Shown: positions 9,430 through 16,419 of the stretch, one piece after another
Layout of the letters: every line of letters starts with the position of its first letter
Numbering within the stretch: position 1 is the first letter of the stretch
From: Paracoccaceae bacterium
GTDB taxonomy: Bacteria > Pseudomonadota > Alphaproteobacteria > Rhodobacterales > Rhodobacteraceae
Reading direction: 5' to 3'
Length of the DNA: 36,199 nucleotides
Assembly: GCA_014323795.1 (NCBI GenBank)
Contig: JACONK010000037.1
Span: 365,418 to 401,616 of the forward strand
Notes under the pieces: generated by a model
The model's input: the letters and a program-made list of their open reading frames with translations, nothing else
Told to the model about the DNA's origin: nothing
Database searches by the model: none
Program-made: the position numbers and the translations under genes

Positions 9430-10323
9430 CTATTCTTCCCTGCCCGCAATCGCCTTCAGCACCGCCTCACCCAGGCCCGCAGGACTGTCCGCCACTACGA
9501 TGCCGGCGGAGCGCATGGTCTCGATCTTGTCCTCCGCCCCGCCTTTGCCGCCGGACACAATCGCACCCGCGTGCCCCATGCGGCGGCCCGGGGGCGCCGT
9601 GCGGCCCGCGATAAAGCCTGCGGTCGGCTTCCATCGGCCTTTTTTGCGTTCGGAAGCGAGGAATTCTGCCGCGTTTTCCTCGGCCGCACCGCCGATTTCG
9701 CCGATCATGAGGATACTCTCGGTCTCATCATCGGCCAGGAACCATTCCAGCACGTCGATATATTCTGTCCCTTTGATCGGGTCGCCACCGATGCCCACAC
9801 AGGTCGATTGCCCAAGGCCGACATCCGAGGTCTGCTGTACCGCCTCATAGGTCAGGGTGCCGGAACGGGACACAACGCCAACCGACCCGCGCTTGTGGAT
9901 ATGGCCCGGCATAATGCCGATTTTGCAGGCGTCCGGCGTGATGATCCCGGGGCAATTCGGCCCGATCAAAACGCTGCCTGACCCTTCCAGCACCCGCTTC
10001 ACCTTGATCATGTCAAGCACCGGAATACCTTCGGTAATGCAGCAGATCAGCTCCATCCCGGCGTCGACCGCCTCCAGAATCGAATCGGCGGCAAAGGGCG
10101 GTGGCACATAAATGACAGATGCATCCGCACCAGTCACGGCCCTGGCCTCGTGCACAGAGTTGAAAACCGGCAGGTCCAGATGCATCATCCCGCCTTTACC
10201 CGGCGTGACACCGCCGACCATCCTCGTGCCATAGGCAATCGCCTGTTCGGAATGGAATGTGCCCTGGGAACCGGTAAATCCTTGGCAGATCACCCTGGTG
10301 TGTTTATCGACGAGTACGGCCAT
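9430..10323 (-). CDS. sucD: Succinyl-CoA synthetase alpha subunit
   Basis: Alpha subunit of the ADP/GDP-forming succinyl-CoA ligase, TCA cycle. The 297-residue protein has the CoA-binding Rossmann domain ([19 protein letters not shown]) and the ligase domain with phosphorylated His H251 in [13 protein letters not shown]. The glycine-rich [10 protein letters not shown] segment is also present. A good AAGGA site precedes the ATG. In related bacteria sucD directly follows sucC; here two sulfotransferase-like genes separate them by about 2.3 kb. The alpha and beta subunits must nonetheless be made in equal amounts. Confidence 0.98.
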   Translation of the reverse strand: MAVLVDKHTRVICQGFTGSQGTFHSEQAIAYGTRMVGGVTPGKGGMMHLDLPVFNSVHEARAVTGADASVIYVPPPFAADSILEAVDAGMELICCITEGIPVLDMIKVKRVLEGSGSVLIGPNCPGIITPDACKIGIMPGHIHKRGSVGVVSRSGTLTYEAVQQTSDVGLGQSTCVGIGGDPIKGTEYIDVLEWFLADDETESILMIGEIGGAAEENAAEFLASERKKGRWKPTAGFIAGRTAPPGRRMGHAGAIVSGGKGGAEDKIETMRSAGIVVADSPAGLGEAVLKAIAGREE

Positions 10324-10375
10324 GTCCCTGGTCCTTTAATTTACGGCAAGCTTTGGCACTGATCGTGGAAAGGGA

Positions 10376-11500
10376 TCATGTTGCGCGCCCATGGCGACCC
10401 CTTCTGAACCGGAGGAATCGCCGCAGCCGGGTGACCCGCCGCGCCAAACGGGCTGGAATCCGTGGTGTCACGGGCGAAGGCGTCTCATACAGTGCGACGG
10501 CCAGTTCGGCCACCTGCCGGGAAACCCGGGGGCCGGGAACACGCGCCGGGGGGGGGGGGGGTTCCGGAAACAGTTCCGCCCGGTCAGGGAACCAGGCGGT
10601 GCGCAGGCGTTCATTGCTGTCGGCACAGGCGTTGCGAACCTTGCGAACCTGGCCTTGCGTCAGAACCGGTTTTTCATAGGTCCGATCCCGATCCAGTGTG
10701 TACAGTAATTTCGTAAAGCGGGCCACGGCAGGGTTCTTGTGACCGTTTTCCAGAAAGGCGGGATGCCCGGCGGCATGGGCGCACAGAATCTCAAGGGCCG
10801 CCCGGCTTAGCGATTCATTCAGGCGGTCGGGTATGATGAACCCGGTCTGATCCACCCCCAGCACCGCGGCGAAGTCAGCCAGCAAATCCCCGTCAATCAG
10901 CGCGTCAGGCTCCAGCAGGCGCACCTCCAGCGCATCCCGCCCCACAGCGGTGGCCCAACACTCAACCATTTTGAAATAATCGCGCCTGATAATCCGGCGC
11001 ATTACATCTTGCAGGGACGTGTTTGCCCCGCGCCGTATAGTTTGGGAATAAGCGGATGGGACGTACTCCTCTTGCCGCCGCAGATAAAGCACATAGCGCA
11101 CCTCCTCAAAGAATTCCGACAGGAATTGCGCCAGTGCGGTTATTTCTTCCCCGGTGCGCAGGGTTGCCGCAAGATTCTCGGCCGAGATCACATAGACACG
11201 CCCCTGCGCCGCCCGGACGGAGGCCCGGAACCGCGCCGTATGGGATTGGGCGAAGGCCCTCTGGCTTGCCTCATCCAGAACGCCAATTGCAGACCAAAAC
11301 CAACGGGACGGCAATTGCCGGCCCATACGGTCAAAGACACAGACGGCCAGTTCCGCTTGCGAGCTACTAGGAGCACCGGGGGCTGCCAGCCTGTCATACA
11401 CAACCCCCTGCCTGGCCAGGGCGACCTTATTGCGCTGCAACCAAGCCTGGATCGAGCTTGATCCGGCCTTGGGCATGCCAATATGGACAATTGCGTGCAT
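10376..11500 (-). CDS. Sulfotransferase-like protein, downstream copy
   Basis: A 374-residue protein that resembles the P-loop sulfotransferase superfamily. The N-terminal HIGMPKAGSSSIQAWL (6-21) matches the strand and loop that bind the 5'-phosphosulfate of PAPS, and the YVLYLRRQEEYVPSAYSQ segment matches the 3'-phosphate-binding region. There is no signal peptide or transmembrane segment. It is a tandem paralogue of the gene at 11513-12622: the first 43 residues differ at only 5 positions. Residues about 314-318 are a proline run encoded by a 14-base poly-C tract, so a one-base slip would alter the last ~56 residues, which include an Arg-rich end. Acceptor substrate unknown; surface glycan or lipid sulfation would be usual for the superfamily. 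It lies between sucC and sucD with 52 bases to sucD. Confidence 0.62.
   Translation of the reverse strand: MHAIVHIGMPKAGSSSIQAWLQRNKVALARQGVVYDRLAAPGAPSSSQAELAVCVFDRMGRQLPSRWFWSAIGVLDEASQRAFAQSHTARFRASVRAAQGRVYVISAENLAATLRTGEEITALAQFLSEFFEEVRYVLYLRRQEEYVPSAYSQTIRRGANTSLQDVMRRIIRRDYFKMVECWATAVGRDALEVRLLEPDALIDGDLLADFAAVLGVDQTGFIIPDRLNESLSRAALEILCAHAAGHPAFLENGHKNPAVARFTKLLYTLDRDRTYEKPVLTQGQVRKVRNACADSNERLRTAWFPDRAELFPEPPPPPARVPGPRVSRQVAELAVALYETPSPVTPRIPARLARRVTRLRRFLRFRRGRHGRAT
10548..10561. repeat. 14-base poly-G homopolymer (poly-C in the gene)
   Basis: Fourteen consecutive G on the plus strand, inside the downstream sulfotransferase-like gene. The corresponding tract in the upstream copy (11670-11678) is 9 G. 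The length difference shows the tract has expanded or contracted since duplication. Tracts of this length commonly slip during replication and sequencing, so exact length should be treated with care. Confidence 0.85.
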
Positions 11501-11512
11501 CCTGCGGCCCCT

Positions 11513-12622
11513 TTAGCCCTTTCTTCTGAACCGGAGGAATCGCCGCAGCCGGGCGACCCGCCGCGCCGCCGGGGCCGGAATCCGTGGTGTCACGGGCGAA
11601 GGCGTCTCATACAGTGCGACAAACAGTTCGGTTATCTGCCGGGAAACCATTGCACCGGAGACACGCGCCGGGGGGGGGAGTTCCGGAAACAGTTCCGCCC
11701 GGTCGGGGAACCAGGCCGCACGCAGGCGTTCATTGCCGTCGGCGCAGGCACTGCGCACCATGCGCACCTGGCGGTGCGTCAGCATTGGTTTTTCGTAGGT
11801 CCGATCCCGATCCAGCCTATACAGTAATTTCTTAAACAGGTCCACAGCGGGGTTCGTGCGGCCGTTTTCCAGAAAGGCGGGATGCCTGGCGTTATAGGCA
11901 CACAGGATCTCAAGCGCGGCCCGGCTTAGCGATTTGTTCATGTGTTCGGGGATGGTGAACCCGGCCTGATCCACCCCCAGCACCGCGGCGAAGTCAGCCA
12001 GCAAATCCCCGTCAATCAGCGCGTCAGGCTCCAGCAGACGCACCTCCAGCGCATCGGGCCCCACAGCTGCGGCCCACTGCCCGACCATTTTGAAATAATC
12101 GTTCATGATAACCCGGCGCATTGTATCTTGCAGGGAGGCGTTTTTCCCGCGCCGTATAGTTTGAGAATAGGCGGATGGAACGTAGTGCTCTTGCCGCCGC
12201 AAATAAAGCACATAGCGCACCTCCTGAAAGAACTCCGACAGGAATTGCGCCAGTGCGGTTATTTTTTCCCTGGTGCGCAGGCTTCCCGCAAAATGCTCGG
12301 CCGAGATCACATAGACCCGCCCCTGCGCCGCCCGGACGGAAGCCCTGAACCGCGCCGTATGGGATTGGGCGAAGGCCCGCTGGCTTGCCTCATCCAGAAC
12401 GCCAATCGCAGACCGAAACCCGCGGGCCCGGGCTTGCTCGCCCAAACGATCATGGACACAGACGGCCAGTTCCGCCTGCGCCGTAAAATGTTCGGCACCG
12501 GGGGCTGCCAGCCTGTCATACACAAACCCCTGTTTGGCCAGGGCGGCCTGATTGCGCTGCAACCATGCTTGGATCGAGCTTGATCCGGCCTTGGGCATGC
12601 CAATATGAACAATTGCGCGCAT
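11513..12622 (-). CDS. Sulfotransferase-like protein, upstream copy
   Basis: A 369-residue paralogue of the product of 10376-11500, with the same PKAGSSSIQ phosphosulfate-binding loop (10-18), the YVLYLRRQEHYVPSAYSQ segment and the Arg-rich C-terminus. It starts 12 bases after the sucC stop and is followed after exactly 12 bases by the second copy. The two spacers themselves are similar, so the duplication unit included the spacer with its ribosome-binding site. Its C-rich tract is shorter (9 bases), encoding ELPPPAR where the other copy has a five-proline run. Sulfotransferase fold is inferred from motifs; catalytic activity and acceptor are unknown. Confidence 0.62.
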   Translation of the reverse strand: MRAIVHIGMPKAGSSSIQAWLQRNQAALAKQGFVYDRLAAPGAEHFTAQAELAVCVHDRLGEQARARGFRSAIGVLDEASQRAFAQSHTARFRASVRAAQGRVYVISAEHFAGSLRTREKITALAQFLSEFFQEVRYVLYLRRQEHYVPSAYSQTIRRGKNASLQDTMRRVIMNDYFKMVGQWAAAVGPDALEVRLLEPDALIDGDLLADFAAVLGVDQAGFTIPEHMNKSLSRAALEILCAYNARHPAFLENGRTNPAVDLFKKLLYRLDRDRTYEKPMLTHRQVRMVRSACADGNERLRAAWFPDRAELFPELPPPARVSGAMVSRQITELFVALYETPSPVTPRIPAPAARRVARLRRFLRFRRKG

Positions 12623-12634
12623 CCTGCAGAACCC

Positions 12635-13828
12635 CTAGCCTTTCACCGCGGCGACGATTTTCCCTGCCCCGTCTTTCAGGCTGTCGGCGGCAATCACGTT
12701 CAGGCCGGAAGCCGCGATAATCTCTTTGCCCTTATCGACATTCGTACCTTCCAGGCGCACCACAAGAGGCACATTCAGCCCGACCTCTTTCACTGCGGCT
12801 ATCACGCCATCGGCGATGATGTCGCAGCGCATGATACCGCCAAAAATGTTGACGAGAATGCCCTTTACGTTCGGATCAGAGGTGATGATCTTGAAGGCTT
12901 CGGTCACCTTCTCCTTCGTGGCCCCGCCGCCTACGTCCAGGAAGTTCGCAGGTTCGGCCCCGTGCAGCTTGATGATATCCATTGTCGCCATGGCCAGGCC
13001 CGCGCCATTGACCATGCAGCCTATCTCGCCATTGAGCGCGATATAATTCAGATCGAACCTGGAGGCGGCGAGTTCCTTTGGATCTTCCTCTGTCTCATCC
13101 CGAAGGGCCATCACGTCCTTCTGGCGGTAAAGCGCGTTGCTGTCAAAACCCATCTTGGCATCAAGGCATTTCAGATCGCCGCCGTTTGTAACGATCAGCG
13201 GATTGATCTCCAGCATCTCCATGTCCCGTTCGATGAACATTTTGTAGAGCGTCCGGATCAGCGATACGCATTGCTTGACCTGCTTGCCTTCAAGCCCCAG
13301 GGCAAAGGCCACGCGCCGCCCGTGATAAGGTTGCAAGCCGGTGGCAGGGTCCACGGTGAAGGACAGGATTTTCCCGGGAGTCGAACGGGCGACCTCTTCT
13401 ATATCCATGCCGCCTTCGGTGGAGGAGACAAACCCCACGCGAGAGGTGTTCCGGTCCACAAGCACAGCGAGGTAAAGTTCCCGCTCTATGTCGGAGCCTT
13501 CCTCAATATAAATGCGGTTGACCTGTTTGCCGGCCGCGCCCGTCTGTTTGGTGACCAGGGTGCGACCCAGCATCTTTTGCGCCTTTTCTGCCGCTTCGCT
13601 GACTGATCCGGCGAACCGGACACCGCCGGCGGTGCCGGCGGCGGCCTCCCTGAATCTGCCTTTACCACGGCCCCCGGCATGGATTTGTGCCTTCACGACC
13701 CAAATCGGGCCGTCAAGTTCGCCAGCAGCGGTTTTTGCCTCTTCCGCACGCAACACAACGCGACCATCGCTGACGGGCACACCGTATTCCCTGAGCAGCT
13801 GCTTGGCCTGATATTCGTGGATATTCAT
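12635..13828 (-). CDS. sucC: Succinyl-CoA synthetase beta subunit
   Basis: Beta subunit of succinyl-CoA ligase. The 397-residue protein begins with [19 protein letters not shown], has the ATP-grasp nucleotide-binding domain ([25 protein letters not shown]) and the C-terminal ligase domain with [15 protein letters not shown] and [10 protein letters not shown]. The length is normal for an ADP-forming bacterial enzyme. It is the first TCA gene of the minus-strand operon; the usual upstream malate dehydrogenase gene is absent and a different catabolic operon lies 100 bases upstream. Confidence 0.98.
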   Translation of the reverse strand: MNIHEYQAKQLLREYGVPVSDGRVVLRAEEAKTAAGELDGPIWVVKAQIHAGGRGKGRFREAAAGTAGGVRFAGSVSEAAEKAQKMLGRTLVTKQTGAAGKQVNRIYIEEGSDIERELYLAVLVDRNTSRVGFVSSTEGGMDIEEVARSTPGKILSFTVDPATGLQPYHGRRVAFALGLEGKQVKQCVSLIRTLYKMFIERDMEMLEINPLIVTNGGDLKCLDAKMGFDSNALYRQKDVMALRDETEEDPKELAASRFDLNYIALNGEIGCMVNGAGLAMATMDIIKLHGAEPANFLDVGGGATKEKVTEAFKIITSDPNVKGILVNIFGGIMRCDIIADGVIAAVKEVGLNVPLVVRLEGTNVDKGKEIIAASGLNVIAADSLKDGAGKIVAAVKG

Positions 13829-13928
13829 GCGCGTTCCCGGGGCGATGTGGTTCTACACAGACATGACACATTGACGCGAGGGGGGAAAGCCCAAACGTGT
13901 TCGAAACACACGGGACGAGTCCAAGACG
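13829..13928 (-). promoter_or_regulatory. Probable leader/promoter region of the suc operon
   Basis: The 100-base gap between the CMD-family gene and sucC contains a small perfect inverted repeat, GTGTT-CGA-AACAC (13897-13909). On the minus strand it is followed by a T/C-rich stretch. It could end the upstream operon or be an operator for sucC. I see no convincing -35/-10 pair, so the promoter itself is inferred from the change of gene function. Confidence 0.3.
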
Positions 13929-14312
13929 CTACTCCTCCGATTCCAATACCTTCCGGGCCACGCGGAAACATTCCAGGGCCTGCGGTACCCCGCAATAGAT
14001 GCCCACCACATGCACGATCGCACGGATTTCCTCTTTGGTGACACCGTTGTTCAGGGCACCACGGCAGTGGATTTCCCATTCGTGCATTTTGCCGAGCGCA
14101 CCAATCATGGCAAGATTCATCATCGAGCGTGTCTTCGGCCCAATCACGTCGTCCGCCCATCCGAATCCCCAGCACCAGGCGGTCATTGCCTCCTGAAACG
14201 GTCGGGTGAAGTCGTCAGCGGCGGCAAGGTTTTTCTCAACATACTCTGCCCCCAGCGTGTTCTTGCGCTGTTCCAGGCCTGCTTTGAAGAGATCTTCGTC
14301 AAAAAAACTCAT
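13929..14312 (-). CDS. Carboxymuconolactone decarboxylase family protein (PcaC-like)
   Basis: A 127-residue all-helical protein of the CMD/AhpD-like fold. The C-terminal half carries the family signature: HEWEIHCRGALNNGVTKEEI, then HVVGIYCGVPQALECFRVA. It lacks the CxxC peroxidatic pair of AhpD, so it belongs on the PcaC side. 4-carboxymuconolactone decarboxylation is unlikely here because no other protocatechuate-pathway gene is present; members of this family often act as small decarboxylases, isomerases or accessory proteins in unrelated pathways. Its start overlaps the Rieske gene stop by 4 bases (14309-14312), so the two are translationally coupled and probably share a pathway. Confidence 0.85.
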   Translation of the reverse strand: MSFFDEDLFKAGLEQRKNTLGAEYVEKNLAAADDFTRPFQEAMTAWCWGFGWADDVIGPKTRSMMNLAMIGALGKMHEWEIHCRGALNNGVTKEEIRAIVHVVGIYCGVPQALECFRVARKVLESEE

Positions 14313-15466
14313 GTCCGTCTCCGTTTCGTAAAATCGCTGCTGTCAGCCCGCCGCGCCCCGGACCTGGTTCGGGGCTCCGATGCGCATGGCCCGTCCACCG
14401 CCTCACGCATCCAGCGCTGCAATGACAGGATCGAATGTTCAGAGTTCACCCCGCAGGCCGGATCCACAACAAGCGGTCCGGGCCGGTAGCCACGGGATTT
14501 GAGGCCCCTGTATACGCTCTCGACCAGCCGGATATCCTCTTCAACGGTGGTCTCCCGATCCTGGAGGGCGAGTTTGCGCACCGCCGCGCTTTCCTCCCCC
14601 CCGACAGAATACCAGCCGCGCCAGACCACCACGTTATCGGCATTGATGGCGCGCCAGTGATACGTGTTCAGCACATTACCCGGATAGACCTGGAAAGAAA
14701 ACATCGGCCACAGGAACCAGCTGGAATATTCATCCCAGTGCTTGAAACCCGAATGGATTTCGTAGGTCATCTTATCGAGGTTCTGACATTCCGTCGTGTG
14801 CCGCAGGCAATAGCCCTGGGGTTGGATATCGTAGGTTGCGGGCTGCACCACACCGGTAGAAAATGTGTGGTGGTTGAGCATACAATGGTAACATTCGGAG
14901 TAATTTTCCACCGACACCTTCCAGTTGCAGCGTTCCGGTATCTCCACCCATTCCAGTGGTCTTATATGCTTGTAATTCGGCACCCATTCTTCCAGCTGCG
15001 CACGGGCGTTCGGGTACCAAAATTCCATCGGTTCCGCGTCTTCATCCAGATTGACGAAGATAAATCCGAGGAATTCTTCCGTCCGCACCTCCGTCAGGCA
15101 CACGTCAGAGGTATCGAACCCGGCAACAGCACGGATGTTCGGCCCGCCTTTCATCTTGCCTTCCCAGTCGTAGGTCCAGGCGTGATAGGGGCAAGTGATA
15201 AGTTTGGTGCGCCCGGCCCCCTGCACCAGCTGGTGCGCGCGATGCTGGCAAACATTGTAGAACGCGCGAACTTTTCCATCGCGCCCACGGATGGCGAAGA
15301 TGCTTTCGCCTGCGATTTCGAACGTGGTGTATTCGCCGGGCTTCCCGATGCTGCCGCCATGGCAGGCGAACTGCCAGGTGCGGGCCAGCACCCCCTCACA
15401 TTCCTGCGCAAACACGCCGGGGTCGGTGTAATAGCGGGCCTCGAGCGATCTGATGGGCTGGTTCAT
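14309..15466 (-). CDS. Rieske non-heme iron oxygenase, betaine-demethylase type
   Basis: Oxygenase subunit of 385 residues. The Rieske [2Fe-2S] ligands are C73, H75, C92 and H95 (C-x-H-x16-C-x2-H). The mononuclear iron site is N188-x2-E191-x2-H194-x4-H199 (NYSECYHCMLNHH). This arrangement and the length match oxygenases that demethylate quaternary amines (GbcA-, Stc2- and HpbB-like), releasing formaldehyde. No reductase gene is adjacent, so electrons come from an unlinked partner. The last ~28 residues (from about DGPCASEPRTR onward) look unlike the family's normal end and are partly encoded by a 19-bp dispersed palindrome at 14356-14374. The gene overlaps both the regulator upstream and the CMD gene downstream by 4 bases. 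Substrate is inferred only from neighbours. Confidence 0.88.
   Translation of the reverse strand: MNQPIRSLEARYYTDPGVFAQECEGVLARTWQFACHGGSIGKPGEYTTFEIAGESIFAIRGRDGKVRAFYNVCQHRAHQLVQGAGRTKLITCPYHAWTYDWEGKMKGGPNIRAVAGFDTSDVCLTEVRTEEFLGFIFVNLDEDAEPMEFWYPNARAQLEEWVPNYKHIRPLEWVEIPERCNWKVSVENYSECYHCMLNHHTFSTGVVQPATYDIQPQGYCLRHTTECQNLDKMTYEIHSGFKHWDEYSSWFLWPMFSFQVYPGNVLNTYHWRAINADNVVVWRGWYSVGGEESAAVRKLALQDRETTVEEDIRLVESVYRGLKSRGYRPGPLVVDPACGVNSEHSILSLQRWMREAVDGPCASEPRTRSGARRADSSDFTKRRRT
14356..14374. repeat. 19-bp dispersed palindrome inside the Rieske gene
   Basis: CCCCGGACC-T-GGTTCGGGG: two 9-base arms with one mismatch around a single central base, preceded by CGCG. The same architecture occurs at 21876-21894. 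It resembles the CCCCGGA...TCCGGGG intergenic palindromes common in alphaproteobacteria (from memory). Here it lies within the coding frame and encodes about residues 365-371. Confidence 0.6.
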
Positions 15467-16356
15467 CCGGTGTCATCCTCAACATAGATGCCTAGCTGGT
15501 GTCGGCGTTTGTGGAATGTCTCGACCCTATCAACGATCTCGTCACTGGCAACGGCAATCACAAAGCTCATGAGCGTTTCCAAAAGCGCAATAGTTGAGAC
15601 AGAGGAAGGAAAGAACTGTGGCGTATCGGCAGAAACGACAAATCCATGGTCAGCCCCCACGATGACCGGGGAAGCGGCACTGTCGGATATGCCGACGATC
15701 TTCAGCCCCTGTTCGCGGGCCACTGCCATCGCTTTCACCACCTCTGCCCGGTAAGGTTTGCAGGTGATTGCGATCAGGATATCCCGGTGATCCGTGCGAG
15801 CCAGGTCATCAACAGCGGTGGAGCCGGGTCGGGGGATGGCGTGGAAATCGCTCATCCCCGTGGCAGCGAGGTAGCCGAAGTTGCTGGCGTTCGAATGGTT
15901 CACGCCGACGCCGAGGATATAGACCTTGCGCGAGGTCCAGATGTCTTTCGCGACGTTCCTGAGATCCGCCTCGGAGATGCCTGCGAAAGTGTCTTCGATA
16001 TTGCGAAATGCTGCGTCCAGCATGTCGTGGTAAAGTGCACCGAGCTGCCCGTCTTTGGAGAGTGATTGAAGCCAGCGTGCGCGATCAGGAAAGCTGCAGG
16101 GGCCGCTTCGGATGGCCTCGCGAAACGGGATACGGAAATCTTCAAAACCTTCAAAACCTGCCTGTCGCGCCAGGCGCACGACCGTGTTGGGTTTCACGTC
16201 TGCCGCTTCGGCGACGTCGCGCACCGATGAAATACCCACAGCATTGGGGTTTTCGAGCACCCAGGCCGCTGCCTTGCGCTGCTCCGGCGTCAGCTCGTCC
16301 ATCTTCGTCGAAAGTTTTGCCAGGATCGCGCCGGATGGTATAGACATATCATTCAT
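15463..16356 (-). CDS. RpiR/MurR-family transcriptional regulator
   Basis: A 297-residue repressor or activator with an N-terminal RpiR helix-turn-helix domain (about 5-80; SVRDVAEAADVKPNTVVRLA is the DNA-reading part) and a C-terminal SIS domain (about 125-265; VYILGVGVNHSNASNFGYLA), which binds phosphosugars or other small ligands. ATG 16356 (or 16347) is preferred over upstream starts because it restores the normal N-terminus and leaves a divergent promoter gap of 63 bases. No strong ribosome-binding site is visible. The gene is divergent from the dehydrogenase cluster and first in the Rieske operon, so it very likely controls both arms in response to a pathway metabolite. RpiR-type regulators have been seen beside other roseobacter osmolyte catabolic genes. 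Confidence 0.9.
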   Translation of the reverse strand: MNDMSIPSGAILAKLSTKMDELTPEQRKAAAWVLENPNAVGISSVRDVAEAADVKPNTVVRLARQAGFEGFEDFRIPFREAIRSGPCSFPDRARWLQSLSKDGQLGALYHDMLDAAFRNIEDTFAGISEADLRNVAKDIWTSRKVYILGVGVNHSNASNFGYLAATGMSDFHAIPRPGSTAVDDLARTDHRDILIAITCKPYRAEVVKAMAVAREQGLKIVGISDSAASPVIVGADHGFVVSADTPQFFPSSVSTIALLETLMSFVIAVASDEIVDRVETFHKRRHQLGIYVEDDTG

Positions 16357-16358
16357 GG

Positions 16359-16394
16359 TTGACGATGATACAAGTGTTGCGTATTGCCTGCAAC
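16359..16394 (+). promoter_or_regulatory. Candidate promoter and operator for the plus-strand catabolic arm
   Basis: TTGACG (16359-16364), a 17-base spacer and TATTGC (16382-16387) fit a sigma70-type promoter with a good -35 and a weak -10. The inverted repeat GTTGC-N9-GCAAC (16376-16394) covers the -10, the expected place for a repressor site of the adjacent RpiR regulator. A GAGGTG ribosome-binding site follows before the ATG at 16420. Confidence 0.4.
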
Positions 16395-16419
16395 CGGATT
16401 CTTTAAGTCGAGGTGTACC

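Larger units (their letters stand above)
10376..12622 (-). repeat. Tandem gene duplication of about 1.12 kb
   Basis: The two sulfotransferase-like genes are direct repeats along their full length, including the 12-base spacer ahead of each. Long stretches are identical at the DNA level, for example around 10416-10496 against 11533-11618. Most differences are substitutions, plus small indels in and near the poly-G tract. They are similar enough for homologous recombination to collapse or expand the pair. Confidence 0.85.

Noticed and set aside
13929-14312. AhpD-type alkylhydroperoxidase
   Set aside because: The CxxC peroxidatic motif is missing; the PcaC-like pattern fits better.
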